Positions 1-6,243 of a DNA stretch of 6,244 nucleotides are shown here, in pieces. The translations under genes were made by a program, and so were the position numbers. Position 1 is the first letter of the stretch. The number at the start of each line of letters is the position of its first letter. This DNA comes from Bacilli bacterium (lineage in GTDB: Bacteria > Bacillota_I > Bacilli_A > ML615J-28 > CAG-698): positions 1-6,244 of the forward strand of contig JAEEJT010000013.1 of NCBI GenBank assembly GCA_016282055.1, written 5' to 3'. The notes beneath the pieces were generated by a model, which searched no databases, was not told the DNA's origin, and worked only from the letters and a program-made list of their open reading frames with translations.

Positions 1-1
1 C

Positions 2-853
2 GTATTAGATTTTGAACCAGAAGATGACTCATTAAAAGTTAGTAATTTTATAAAAAATAATCCAGTTTCGTATTTTAAATTTTTATATAATAAAACAGAT
101 CGAATAAAAGAATTATTTCCAGATGATGTTTCTTATAATGTTGCTGGAAAAATATTAGAATATTACGATTCTAAAAATAAAAGTTTTAATAGAAATTTAT
201 GTATGAAGATGATTTGTAGTTTTGGAATATCTAACAAAAATGCTACTAATATTTTGGATAATTTTTTTAACCAAATTAAAGAAATGATACAAAAATTGAA
301 TATTATTCCTGAAGATTTATACAAAGATATAATTAATACGAATAAAGCCTTTAGAACTATATCTTATATATATTCACTTTCTGAATCTAATGATTTGGAT
401 AACATGTGGGCACTTTATGCTAATAATAATGGGTTTGTTATTGAATATGATTTCAATAAAGTTTTTGATTTACCACTTGATATAAGAAGGCATTTTGTTA
501 GTTTATATAAAGTTAAATATGGTGATAGGATAAAGTATTCGTATTTTGATACTGTGAAAAATATTATTGTTGATGGTAAGAGTTCTTTTGATAATAAAAA
601 AAAATGTCTTGAACAGTTGATAACTAAAAAAAGTGAGTGGAGTAATGAAAAAGAATGGAGAATTTTTGTTTGTAACATTGATCATAAAATACAGTGTAAT
701 CTAGTAAGTAATGTTTTTATTGATAGTGATTTTTTACAATCAAATGATGGTAAGTTACTATTGAAACTTTGTAAAGAAAAAAACATAGGTGCTTATGAGA
801 GAAGAAAGAACGAATTGAATACCAAATATGAATTTGTCAAAATAGAGATTTAA
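2..853 (+). CDS. DUF2971-family protein, 5'-truncated by window edge
   Basis: The reading frame is open from base 2 to the TAA at 851-853, giving 283 residues and no start. The ATG at 203 is only an internal methionine (residue 68 here), because the 67 codons before it contain no stop and read as ordinary protein. Family assignment rests on the paired DUF2971 signatures: Ser-Leu-Ser-Glu followed by MWALYA (Trp codon at 407-409) and then GFVIEYDF, and later the segment SEWSNEKEWRIF (Trp codons at 638-640 and 656-658). These match the family pattern of MWxxYA...G...E(F/Y)D and W..E.EWR. I see no signal peptide or membrane segment, so it is probably cytosolic. The family has no established biochemical function; members often sit in accessory or defence-like regions, but nothing in this window shows such a role. 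Base composition resembles its neighbours. The gene ends in its own terminator and is not cotranscribed with the next gene. Confidence 0.8.
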   Translation, partial: VLDFEPEDDSLKVSNFIKNNPVSYFKFLYNKTDRIKELFPDDVSYNVAGKILEYYDSKNKSFNRNLCMKMICSFGISNKNATNILDNFFNQIKEMIQKLNIIPEDLYKDIINTNKAFRTISYIYSLSESNDLDNMWALYANNNGFVIEYDFNKVFDLPLDIRRHFVSLYKVKYGDRIKYSYFDTVKNIIVDGKSSFDNKKKCLEQLITKKSEWSNEKEWRIFVCNIDHKIQCNLVSNVFIDSDFLQSNDGKLLLKLCKEKNIGAYERRKNELNTKYEFVKIEI

Positions 854-869
854 TAAATCTCTATTTTTT
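839..869 (+). terminator. Rho-independent terminator of the DUF2971 gene
   Basis: An 11-bp perfect stem pairs 841-851 (AATAGAGATTT) with 855-865 (AAATCTCTATT) around a 3-nt loop. It extends by two A-T pairs at 839-840 and 866-867 and runs into six T residues at 864-869. The stop codon of the gene (851-853) lies at the top of the hairpin. The stem is AT-rich, as expected in this genome. Confidence 0.8.
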
Positions 870-894
870 ATGACAAAAAAAGACAAAAGTTATA

Positions 895-923
895 TTGAAA
901 TAAAGACAATGATTTAGTATAAT
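895..923 (+). promoter_or_regulatory. Sigma-A promoter of the TPR membrane protein gene
   Basis: The -35 box is TTGAAA (895-900) and the -10 box is a perfect TATAAT (918-923), with an optimal 17-nt spacer. Transcription should begin near 930, which leaves a leader of only about 9 nt before the GTG start at 939. The promoter lies just after the preceding terminator, so the gene is an independent unit. Confidence 0.8.
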
Positions 924-929
924 AATTCT

Positions 930-935
930 GGTGAT
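930..935 (+). promoter_or_regulatory. Ribosome binding site at the mRNA 5' end of the TPR gene
   Basis: GGTGAT is complementary to the GATCACC part of the usual 16S rRNA 3' tail. It ends 3 nt before the GTG at 939. The same GGTGA core precedes rsmE and mtaB, which supports this start. Oddly, it lies at or directly beside the predicted transcription start. Confidence 0.55.
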
Positions 936-938
936 ATT

Positions 939-1706
939 GTGAGTATAAGAAGATTCATATATTTAATTGTTAGTAGTATTTTATTAATAACATTAATTAG
1001 TTTTACTATTGCTTATAATTATGGTAATTTATCATTAATTATTATTGCAATACTTGTTTTTCCTTATTTTTTAATATTAAATAGTGAAAAGAATAATTTA
1101 AGAAATATTATAATTAGTTATGGTTATTCATGTGATACTAATACATATATTGAAAGTATAACTAAACTTAAAAAAAGTTATTTAAGTAAATCTAATAAAA
1201 TAATGTTTGATTTATATATAGCTAGTGCTTATATTGATAAAGGTGAATTTGATAAAGCAAAAGAGATTTTATTTGAAATTGAAAAGATAAAGAATACTAA
1301 TATTGGTATGTCTATTATGTATATTAAAGTATGGTGTGATTATTATTACTATACTAGATATGATGAAAAGATGAAATGTGCTTTATTAAAAATGAAAGAT
1401 TTAATAAATCAAGTTAAAAGAATTGATATTAAGAAAAGTTTATATTTTATTTATTTTAATTTAGAAGCTAAATATTATATTTTAACGAATACTAATATTC
1501 CTAAAGCTAAAAATATTTTATCTAGTCAAGGAATGTGCGTATCTAATTTATCATTAGCTTCATTAAATTATAATCTTGCTTTAATTGATATTTATGAAAA
1601 TAATTTAATTAGTGCTAGATTAAAACTAGAAGATGTTATTAAGAAAAATAATAATTTATTTATTGTTAAAGAAAGTAGAAACTTATTAAATGAATTAGAT
1701 AAGTAA
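939..1706 (+). CDS. Two-helix membrane protein with cytosolic TPR-like domain
   Basis: This 255-residue protein starts at GTG, supported by the GGTGAT at 930-935 and the promoter immediately upstream. Two hydrophobic helices (about residues 6-26 and 30-48) form an N-terminal membrane anchor. The Arg-Arg pair at residues 4-5 and the Lys/Asn-rich stretch after the second helix suggest that both ends face the cytosol. The rest is helical, with at least two segments of TPR shape. Residues 88-119 contain DLYIASAYIDKGEFDKAKEI, and residues 207-238 contain LNYNLALIDIYENNLISARL; a weaker repeat lies at about 169-200. TPR domains generally bind other proteins, so a membrane-tethered scaffold or adaptor is a reasonable inference. 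I recognise no named family and see no catalytic motif. It has its own promoter and terminator, so its position before rsmE says little about function. Confidence 0.8.
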   Translation: MSIRRFIYLIVSSILLITLISFTIAYNYGNLSLIIIAILVFPYFLILNSEKNNLRNIIISYGYSCDTNTYIESITKLKKSYLSKSNKIMFDLYIASAYIDKGEFDKAKEILFEIEKIKNTNIGMSIMYIKVWCDYYYYTRYDEKMKCALLKMKDLINQVKRIDIKKSLYFIYFNLEAKYYILTNTNIPKAKNILSSQGMCVSNLSLASLNYNLALIDIYENNLISARLKLEDVIKKNNNLFIVKESRNLLNELDK

Positions 1707-1733
1707 TAAAAAGTCCTTATGGGACTTTTTATT
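1705..1733 (+). terminator. Rho-independent terminator after the TPR gene
   Basis: A 12-bp stem pairs AATAAAAAGTCC (1705-1716) with GGACTTTTTATT (1722-1733) around the loop TTATG. The T-run is at 1726-1730. The first two stem bases belong to the TAA stop codon. The arms are symmetrical, so it could also stop transcription from the other strand, although no convergent gene is visible here. Confidence 0.8.
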
Positions 1734-1750
1734 TATACATAAATATAATC

Positions 1751-1779
1751 TTTAAAAAAAGGTTAATTTGTGATAAAAT
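1751..1779 (+). promoter_or_regulatory. Probable promoter of the rsmE-mtaB-cshB-nfo operon
   Basis: The -10 box TAAAAT (1774-1779) is preceded by TGA (1771-1773), giving an extended -10 arrangement. A -35-like TTTAAA (1751-1756) lies 17 nt upstream. Transcription would start near 1786, close to the Shine-Dalgarno sequence, so the leader is again about 10 nt. No other promoter is obvious before the four overlapping genes. AT-rich DNA gives chance matches, so confidence is moderate. Confidence 0.6.
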
Positions 1780-1784
1780 TAATT

Positions 1785-1791
1785 AAGGTGA
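1785..1791 (+). promoter_or_regulatory. Ribosome binding site that fixes the rsmE start
   Basis: AAGGTGA ends 5 nt before the ATG at 1797. This spacing selects MQRYF as the N-terminus over the in-frame GTG at 1770, which lies inside the -10 region and has no ribosome binding site. Confidence 0.8.
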
Positions 1792-1796
1792 ATTTT

Positions 1797-2537
1797 ATGC
1801 AAAGATATTTTATTAATAAGAATGTTACTGAAAATTCTATTATAATTGACGATAAGAATAATTGTCATCACATTAAAGATGTTATGAGAATGAGTGTTGG
1901 TGATAAGATTATTATTCTTACTAATGATAAAAAAGAATATCTATGTAAGATTGATAGTATAACAAATATAGTAATGCTATCTATTCTTGAGAGTAACATT
2001 AATAATAATGAGCTTGATTGTTTTACAACAATTGCTCATGCTTTAGTTAGACGAGAAAAGAAAGAAGAAGTATTACGTAGACTCGTTGAACTTGGATGTA
2101 GTGAATATGTTCCTGTTGAGATGGAAAGAAGCATTGTTAAGATTAATAAATTAAATGAAAATATTGATAGAATTCATACTATTGTTAAAGAATGTAGCGA
2201 ACAAAGTGAAAGAGGATTATTAATGAAAGTTTGTAATGCTATTAAGTTTAATAATTTTATTAATAATTATAAAGATTATGATTATAAATTTGTTTGTTAT
2301 GAAAATAGTGGTAGAAAAGATGATTATTCTTTGAATAATTATTTAAATAATTTAAAAGGTAAAAAAATTTTATGTGTTATAGGTCCTGAAGGGGGATTTA
2401 GTGATAATGAAATTAATTTATTAATTGATAATGGATTTGTTTGTATTGGTTTAGGTAAAAGAATACTTAGAACTGAAACAGCTCCACTTTTTATCATGAG
2501 TTTAATTTCATATCAGTCTGGGGTGAAAAATGTATAG
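1797..2537 (+). CDS. rsmE: 16S rRNA (uracil-1498-N3)-methyltransferase RsmE
   Basis: RsmE uses S-adenosylmethionine to methylate N3 of U1498 in helix 44 of 16S rRNA, acting on the small subunit in the cytosol. The protein has 246 residues, the usual family length. Evidence is the N-terminal MQRYF followed by a PUA-like region, with HHIKDVMRMSVGD matching the family's HHL.VLR...GD. The C-terminal SPOUT knot is diagnostic: IGPEGGFSDNEI, then LGKRILRTETAPLF. The central ECSEQSER matches the conserved EA.EQ..R. Trp residues common around the central region in relatives are replaced here (for example in the segment ERSIVKINK...DRIHTI). It is the first gene of the operon and overlaps mtaB by 8 nt; the end of rsmE carries the GGGGTGA ribosome binding site for mtaB. 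The rsmE-mtaB pairing is widely conserved in Bacillota (yqeU-yqeV in Bacillus subtilis). Confidence 0.95.
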   Translation: MQRYFINKNVTENSIIIDDKNNCHHIKDVMRMSVGDKIIILTNDKKEYLCKIDSITNIVMLSILESNINNNELDCFTTIAHALVRREKKEEVLRRLVELGCSEYVPVEMERSIVKINKLNENIDRIHTIVKECSEQSERGLLMKVCNAIKFNNFINNYKDYDYKFVCYENSGRKDDYSLNNYLNNLKGKKILCVIGPEGGFSDNEINLLIDNGFVCIGLGKRILRTETAPLFIMSLISYQSGVKNV

Positions 2538-3864
2538 TGTTAGTTATTATTCTTTAGGTTGTAAAGTTAACCTATATGAATGTGTATCTTTAATAAATGA
2601 ATTTTGTAAAAATGGATTCGTTGAGAAAAAGTTTGATGAGGTATGTGATTGTTATATCATAAATACTTGTACTGTAACAAGTATGTCTGATCAAAAAAGT
2701 AGAAAAATAATTAGACAAGCTATTAAAAGAAATAAAGATGCTATTATTTGTGTTATGGGTTGTTTTTCTCAACTAAACATTGATGAAGTAAGTAAAATAG
2801 AAGGAGTTTCTATTATTACAGGAACATCTAATAGAAGTAAGATTTTATCTTGTGTTTTAGAAAAACTAACAACTCACGATAAAACTTTAGTTAATTTACA
2901 TAATTCATATAATGAAATTAATGATTACGAAGATTTATGTATAACTCATTATGATAATAAAACTAGAGGATTTGTTAAGATTCAAGATGGGTGTGAGAAT
3001 TTTTGTAGTTACTGTGCAATTCCTTTAAGTAGAGGAAAGTTTAGAAGTAGAAATAAAGATAGTATTATAAAAGAAATTAATCTATTAACTAAGAATAATA
3101 TGAAAGAAATAGTATTAACAGGAATTAATACTGGAGCTTATGGAAAAGATTTAGAACCAAGTTATAGTTTTCCAAAGTTACTAGAAGATATTATTTTAAA
3201 TGTTAAAGGATTAGGTAGAATTCGTATTTCATCAATTGAAGCAACAGAAGTAACAGAAGAATTATTAAGTGTTATGAAAAAATATGAAAATCATTTCTGT
3301 ATGCATTTACATATTCCATTACAAGGTGGAAGTGATGAGATACTTAAAAATATGAATAGAAAATATGATACTAAATATTATCTTGATAAGATTAATTATA
3401 TTAGATCTATTTTTCCTTTAATTAATATTACATGTGATGTTATGGTTGGTTTTGATGGGGAAACTGATGAGTTATTTAATAAAAGTTATGAATTTATTAA
3501 ATCTATTAATTATGGAGAAATGCATGTTTTTCCATATTCACCAAGAAAAAATACTAAAGCTTATATTATAAGTCAAAAATGTAATTTTAAGAATAGAGTT
3601 AATGATATAACTAAAAAGTTTAGAGTTAATGAACTATTAAAACTAAATGAAGAGAATGCTATTAAGTATCGAAATCTATTTTTAGATAAAAATGTTACAG
3701 TTCTCGTTGAAAAAATAGAAGATGGTATTTGTTTTGGTCATACATCTAATTATTTAGAAGTTGAGTTTAAGAAAGTAAATTGTAAAGAAAATGATTTAGT
3801 AAATGTTAAGATTACTAATATTAGTTATCCTATTTGTAAGGGAAGTGAAATAAATGTTTTCTAA
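2530..3864 (+). CDS. mtaB: tRNA N6-threonylcarbamoyladenosine (t6A37) methylthiotransferase MtaB
   Basis: MtaB is a radical-SAM enzyme with two iron-sulfur clusters. It converts t6A at position 37 of ANN-decoding tRNAs to ms2t6A, which stabilises codon-anticodon pairing. The protein has 444 residues. The N-terminal UPF0004 domain shows the three cluster ligands C11 (LGCKVN), C47 (INTCTVT) and C78 (VMGCFSQ). The radical-SAM CxxxCxxC is C155, C159 and C162 in DGCENFCSYC. IRISSIEATEVTEELL and HLHIPLQGGSDEILKNMNRKY follow, and residues from about 380 form the TRAM RNA-binding domain. GCKVN and RISSIEA favour MtaB over MiaB or RimO. Two minor deviations are GFDGET (D309), where the family usually has GFPGET, and IPLSRG, where B. 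subtilis has IPWARG. The gene is preceded by GGGGTGA (2520-2526), overlaps rsmE by 8 nt and overlaps cshB by 11 nt. Confidence 0.95.
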   Translation: MYSVSYYSLGCKVNLYECVSLINEFCKNGFVEKKFDEVCDCYIINTCTVTSMSDQKSRKIIRQAIKRNKDAIICVMGCFSQLNIDEVSKIEGVSIITGTSNRSKILSCVLEKLTTHDKTLVNLHNSYNEINDYEDLCITHYDNKTRGFVKIQDGCENFCSYCAIPLSRGKFRSRNKDSIIKEINLLTKNNMKEIVLTGINTGAYGKDLEPSYSFPKLLEDIILNVKGLGRIRISSIEATEVTEELLSVMKKYENHFCMHLHIPLQGGSDEILKNMNRKYDTKYYLDKINYIRSIFPLINITCDVMVGFDGETDELFNKSYEFIKSINYGEMHVFPYSPRKNTKAYIISQKCNFKNRVNDITKKFRVNELLKLNEENAIKYRNLFLDKNVTVLVEKIEDGICFGHTSNYLEVEFKKVNCKENDLVNVKITNISYPICKGSEINVF

Positions 3865-5191
3865 GTTTAAATTTAAAGATTATATTAACGAAGGTTTAGC
3901 TTCTATTGGTTTTAAAGTACCAACTGAGATACAAGAAGAAGTTATACCTAAAGCATTAGATAAAGTAAATATTATTGGTAAGAGTAAAACAGGAACTGGT
4001 AAAACTCATGCTTTTATTTTACCAATGCTACAAATGTTAGATGAAGAGTTAGATGAGATTCAAGCAACAATTATCGTACCAACAAGAGAATTAGGAACTC
4101 AAATTTATGAACAGATTTTAAAGATTACAAAGTTTTCTTTAACTCCAATTAACTGCAAGTTATACGTTGGTGGAACTGATAGACAAGTTGAGTTAAATAA
4201 GATTAATAAAAAATCTCCCCAAATTGTAATTGGGACTATTGGAAAACTTAATGATTTAGCAATTAAAGAAAACATTCTTAAGATTCATACTAGTAAGCTT
4301 GTTATTATTGATGAAGCTGATATGGTATTTGAAATGAGTGAGATTAGTGATCTTGATAAAGTATTCTCAAGATTTAATGATATTCAAGTTATGTCATTTT
4401 CGGCAACAATTCCAAATAGTTTAATTGATTTTTTAAACAAATACTTTAGTAATAATGTTGTTATTGATTTAATTGGTAAAAATACTCAAAAAGAAGAAAT
4501 AGATCATATCTTTATTCCAACTAAGAATAAAGATAAGAATAGTTTATTATGTAGTTTATTAAACTTTATTAATCCTTATTTATGTTTAATATTTGCAAAT
4601 ACTATAAAAGAAGTTAATGAAGTAAGTGCAATGTTAAGTCAAAATGGCTTTAAAGTAGCTAAAATTACTGGTGAACTAGAATCACGTGAAAGAAAACAAG
4701 TATTAAAACGTATTAAAGATGGATTATATCAATACGTTGTATGTAGTGATATAGCAAGTCGTGGTCTTGATATAGTTGGTGTTAGTCATGTTGTTAACTT
4801 TAGTTTACCAAGTGATATTATGTATTATATACACCGTATTGGACGTACAGCAAGACTAAATCAAACTGGTCAAGCTATAAGTTTCTATGATTACGAAGAT
4901 GAAGAATATCTATCTAATTTAAAGAAAAAGGGCCTAAATTACGTCTATATGAGTTTAAAAGACGGCGAACTAGTAAAAACTCGTGAGAGAAACTACACTC
5001 AAAAGAAAGCCAAAAATGAGGCTATAGAAGAAGCAATTCATAAAAAATATAAGATGCCAGATAAAGTAAAACCTGGATATCGTAAAAAAAGAAAAGAAAT
5101 AATTAATAAAGAAATTAAAAAAGCCAAAAAAGAACGTATAAATGAAATGTATAGAAAGAGAGCAATACAAAAAAGATATGAAGATAGGTAG
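3854..5191 (+). CDS. cshB: DEAD-box ATP-dependent RNA helicase, CshB type
   Basis: This RNA helicase unwinds or remodels structured RNA using ATP; CshB-type proteins are linked to cold adaptation and RNA turnover or ribosome work. The 445 residues carry the full motif set: Q motif with Q27 (FKVPTEIQEEVIP), Walker A SKTGTGKT (44-51), PTREL (76-80), DEAD (153-156), SAT (183-185), SDIASRGLDI (298-307) and HRIGRTAR (327-334). Motif Ib reads TIGK where TPGR is typical. The last 70 or so residues form a strongly basic tail containing KVKPGYRKKRKE, likely an RNA-binding extension like that of CshB. Together with the directly following nfo gene (as in B. subtilis yqfR-yqfS), this favours CshB over CshA. 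The ATG follows AAGGGAAG (3838-3845) with an 8-nt gap, and the gene overlaps mtaB by 11 nt and nfo by 14 nt. Helicase assignment is near certain; the paralogue name is likely. Confidence 0.9.
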   Translation: MFSKFKFKDYINEGLASIGFKVPTEIQEEVIPKALDKVNIIGKSKTGTGKTHAFILPMLQMLDEELDEIQATIIVPTRELGTQIYEQILKITKFSLTPINCKLYVGGTDRQVELNKINKKSPQIVIGTIGKLNDLAIKENILKIHTSKLVIIDEADMVFEMSEISDLDKVFSRFNDIQVMSFSATIPNSLIDFLNKYFSNNVVIDLIGKNTQKEEIDHIFIPTKNKDKNSLLCSLLNFINPYLCLIFANTIKEVNEVSAMLSQNGFKVAKITGELESRERKQVLKRIKDGLYQYVVCSDIASRGLDIVGVSHVVNFSLPSDIMYYIHRIGRTARLNQTGQAISFYDYEDEEYLSNLKKKGLNYVYMSLKDGELVKTRERNYTQKKAKNEAIEEAIHKKYKMPDKVKPGYRKKRKEIINKEIKKAKKERINEMYRKRAIQKRYEDR

Positions 5192-6077
5192 TCATGTTAG
5201 TAATAGTGGAGATTTAATGTTACTTAATAGTTTAAAAGAAACTATATCAAATAATGCTAATTGCATGATGATATATATGGGTCCACCTCAATCTACACAA
5301 AGAAAAGATATAAATAGCTTACATTATATAGAATTTAATCAAGAATTAACAAAATATGGTATTGATAGTAGTGATGTTATTGTTCATGCTCCATATATAG
5401 TAAATCTTGCTAATCCTGATAGCGAAAAAAGAAGTTATGCTATTTCTTTCTTATCGAATGAATTTAAAAACGTTGGTATTATTAATAGTAAATATATGGT
5501 ATTACATCCTGGAAATCATATGAATCAAGGAGTTGATGTTGGATTAAAACTAATAAGTGAAGGTATTTTACAAATACTAGAATATACTAAAGACGATAAT
5601 ACAGTTATATTACTTGAAACAATGGCAGGAAAAGGTAGTGAATGTTGTAAAACATTTAATGAAATTAAAACATTACTTGATTTATGTGGTAATAATAGTC
5701 GTATTGGGGTATGTTTAGATACTTGTCATATATTTGATAGTGGATATGATATTGTAAATAATTATGATGAAGTTATGAATGAATTTGATAATATTATTGG
5801 ACTTGATAAAATCAAAGTAATTCATTTAAATGATTCTAAAAATACACTTGCTAGTCATAAAGATAGACATGAAAACATTGGATTTGGTAATATTGGATTT
5901 AATACTTTAATGAAATTTGTTAATGATGATAGATTTAAAGATATTCCAAAGATACTAGAAACTCCATATGTTAAGTATAACGATGAATCATTTAGTCCAT
6001 ATAAATATGAAATAGAAATGATTAAAGAAAATAAATTCAATGATAAATTATTAGATTTAATAGTAAATAAAGCATAA
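5178..6077 (+). CDS. nfo: Endonuclease IV (class II AP endonuclease) Nfo
   Basis: Nfo cleaves DNA 5' to abasic sites and removes blocked 3' ends in base-excision repair, using a three-metal zinc centre in a TIM barrel. The 299-residue length is typical. All nine metal ligands of the family are visible: H70, H110, E147, D181, H184, H216, D229, H231 and E261. They lie in VHAPY, LHPGNH, LLETMAG, CLDTCH, IHLND, KDRHENIG and LETPY. The start is set at MKIGSHVS because family members begin there; an in-frame ATG at 5142 would add 12 residues unlike the family. No good Shine-Dalgarno lies close by (GAAAGAGAG at 5154-5162 is 15 nt away), so translation probably depends on coupling to cshB, which it overlaps by 14 nt. 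It is the last gene of the operon; an insertion sequence begins 27 nt downstream. Confidence 0.95.
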   Translation: MKIGSHVSNSGDLMLLNSLKETISNNANCMMIYMGPPQSTQRKDINSLHYIEFNQELTKYGIDSSDVIVHAPYIVNLANPDSEKRSYAISFLSNEFKNVGIINSKYMVLHPGNHMNQGVDVGLKLISEGILQILEYTKDDNTVILLETMAGKGSECCKTFNEIKTLLDLCGNNSRIGVCLDTCHIFDSGYDIVNNYDEVMNEFDNIIGLDKIKVIHLNDSKNTLASHKDRHENIGFGNIGFNTLMKFVNDDRFKDIPKILETPYVKYNDESFSPYKYEIEMIKENKFNDKLLDLIVNKA

Positions 6078-6104
6078 ATGATAGAATAAAAGCGCATTAG
6101 AAAT

Positions 6105-6131
6105 TGAACTGAGTCCCATAAAGTGGACACA
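6105..6131. repeat. Terminal inverted repeat of the IS3-family element
   Basis: The repeat starts with TGAACTGAGTCCCATAAAGT and continues to GGACACA. The outer TG and the CCCATAAAGTGGACA-type core are common in IS3-family ends. The exact inner limit cannot be set without the partner repeat. Confidence 0.7.
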
Positions 6132-6147
6132 CAAAGCATTAAAATAA

Positions 6148-6243
6148 TTAAATAACTAAAGGTAACAAATAAGGATTGGCATGATTTCCAAATTCAACGG
6201 GAGTCATGCCTTTTAAATTCGCCTGTAGTCTCTTGTTATTGTA
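6148..6243 (-). CDS. IS3-family transposase (OrfB), C-terminal fragment
   Basis: Only the last 31 codons and the TAA (complement of 6148-6150) are in the window. The protein ends YNNKRLQANLKGMTPVEF, followed by GNHANPYLLPLVI. The YNxxRxQxxLKGxxPxEFxNHA pattern is the typical C-terminus of IS3-family OrfB DDE transposases of the rve integrase fold, which cut and join the element ends. The catalytic DDE residues lie upstream and are not visible. Gly in GNHA replaces the more usual Arg, probably a neutral change. The truncation comes from the window edge, so whether the full gene is intact is unknown. The gene runs convergently to nfo. Confidence 0.85.
   Translation of the reverse strand, partial: YNNKRLQANLKGMTPVEFGNHANPYLLPLVI

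Noticed and set aside
415..685. Minus-strand open frames of 60-87 codons inside the DUF2971 gene
   Set aside because: They are antisense shadows of a frame with clear family motifs, and their Phe-, Leu- and Ser-rich composition is typical of reverse AT-rich coding DNA.
203..853. A complete 216-residue gene starting at ATG 203
   Set aside because: The same frame is open back to base 2 with no stop, and no ribosome binding site precedes 203, so the gene is longer and truncated by the window edge.
1770..1796. GTG at 1770 as the rsmE start
   Set aside because: It lies in the -10 promoter region, lacks a ribosome binding site and would add nine residues before the family-typical MQRYF.
4970..5170. 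66-codon hydrophobic minus-strand frame
   Set aside because: It is the antisense of the Lys-rich helicase tail: reversed Lys codons read as Phe, producing a false membrane-like peptide.
5142..5177. ATG at 5142 as the nfo start
   Set aside because: The 12 extra residues do not match the family, which begins at the equivalent of MKIGSHVS; the overlap with cshB would grow to 50 nt.
5855..6139. 94-codon minus-strand open frame
   Set aside because: It runs antisense through nfo and starts within the IS terminal repeat. The protein resembles nothing, and the real transposase ends at 6148 in another frame.
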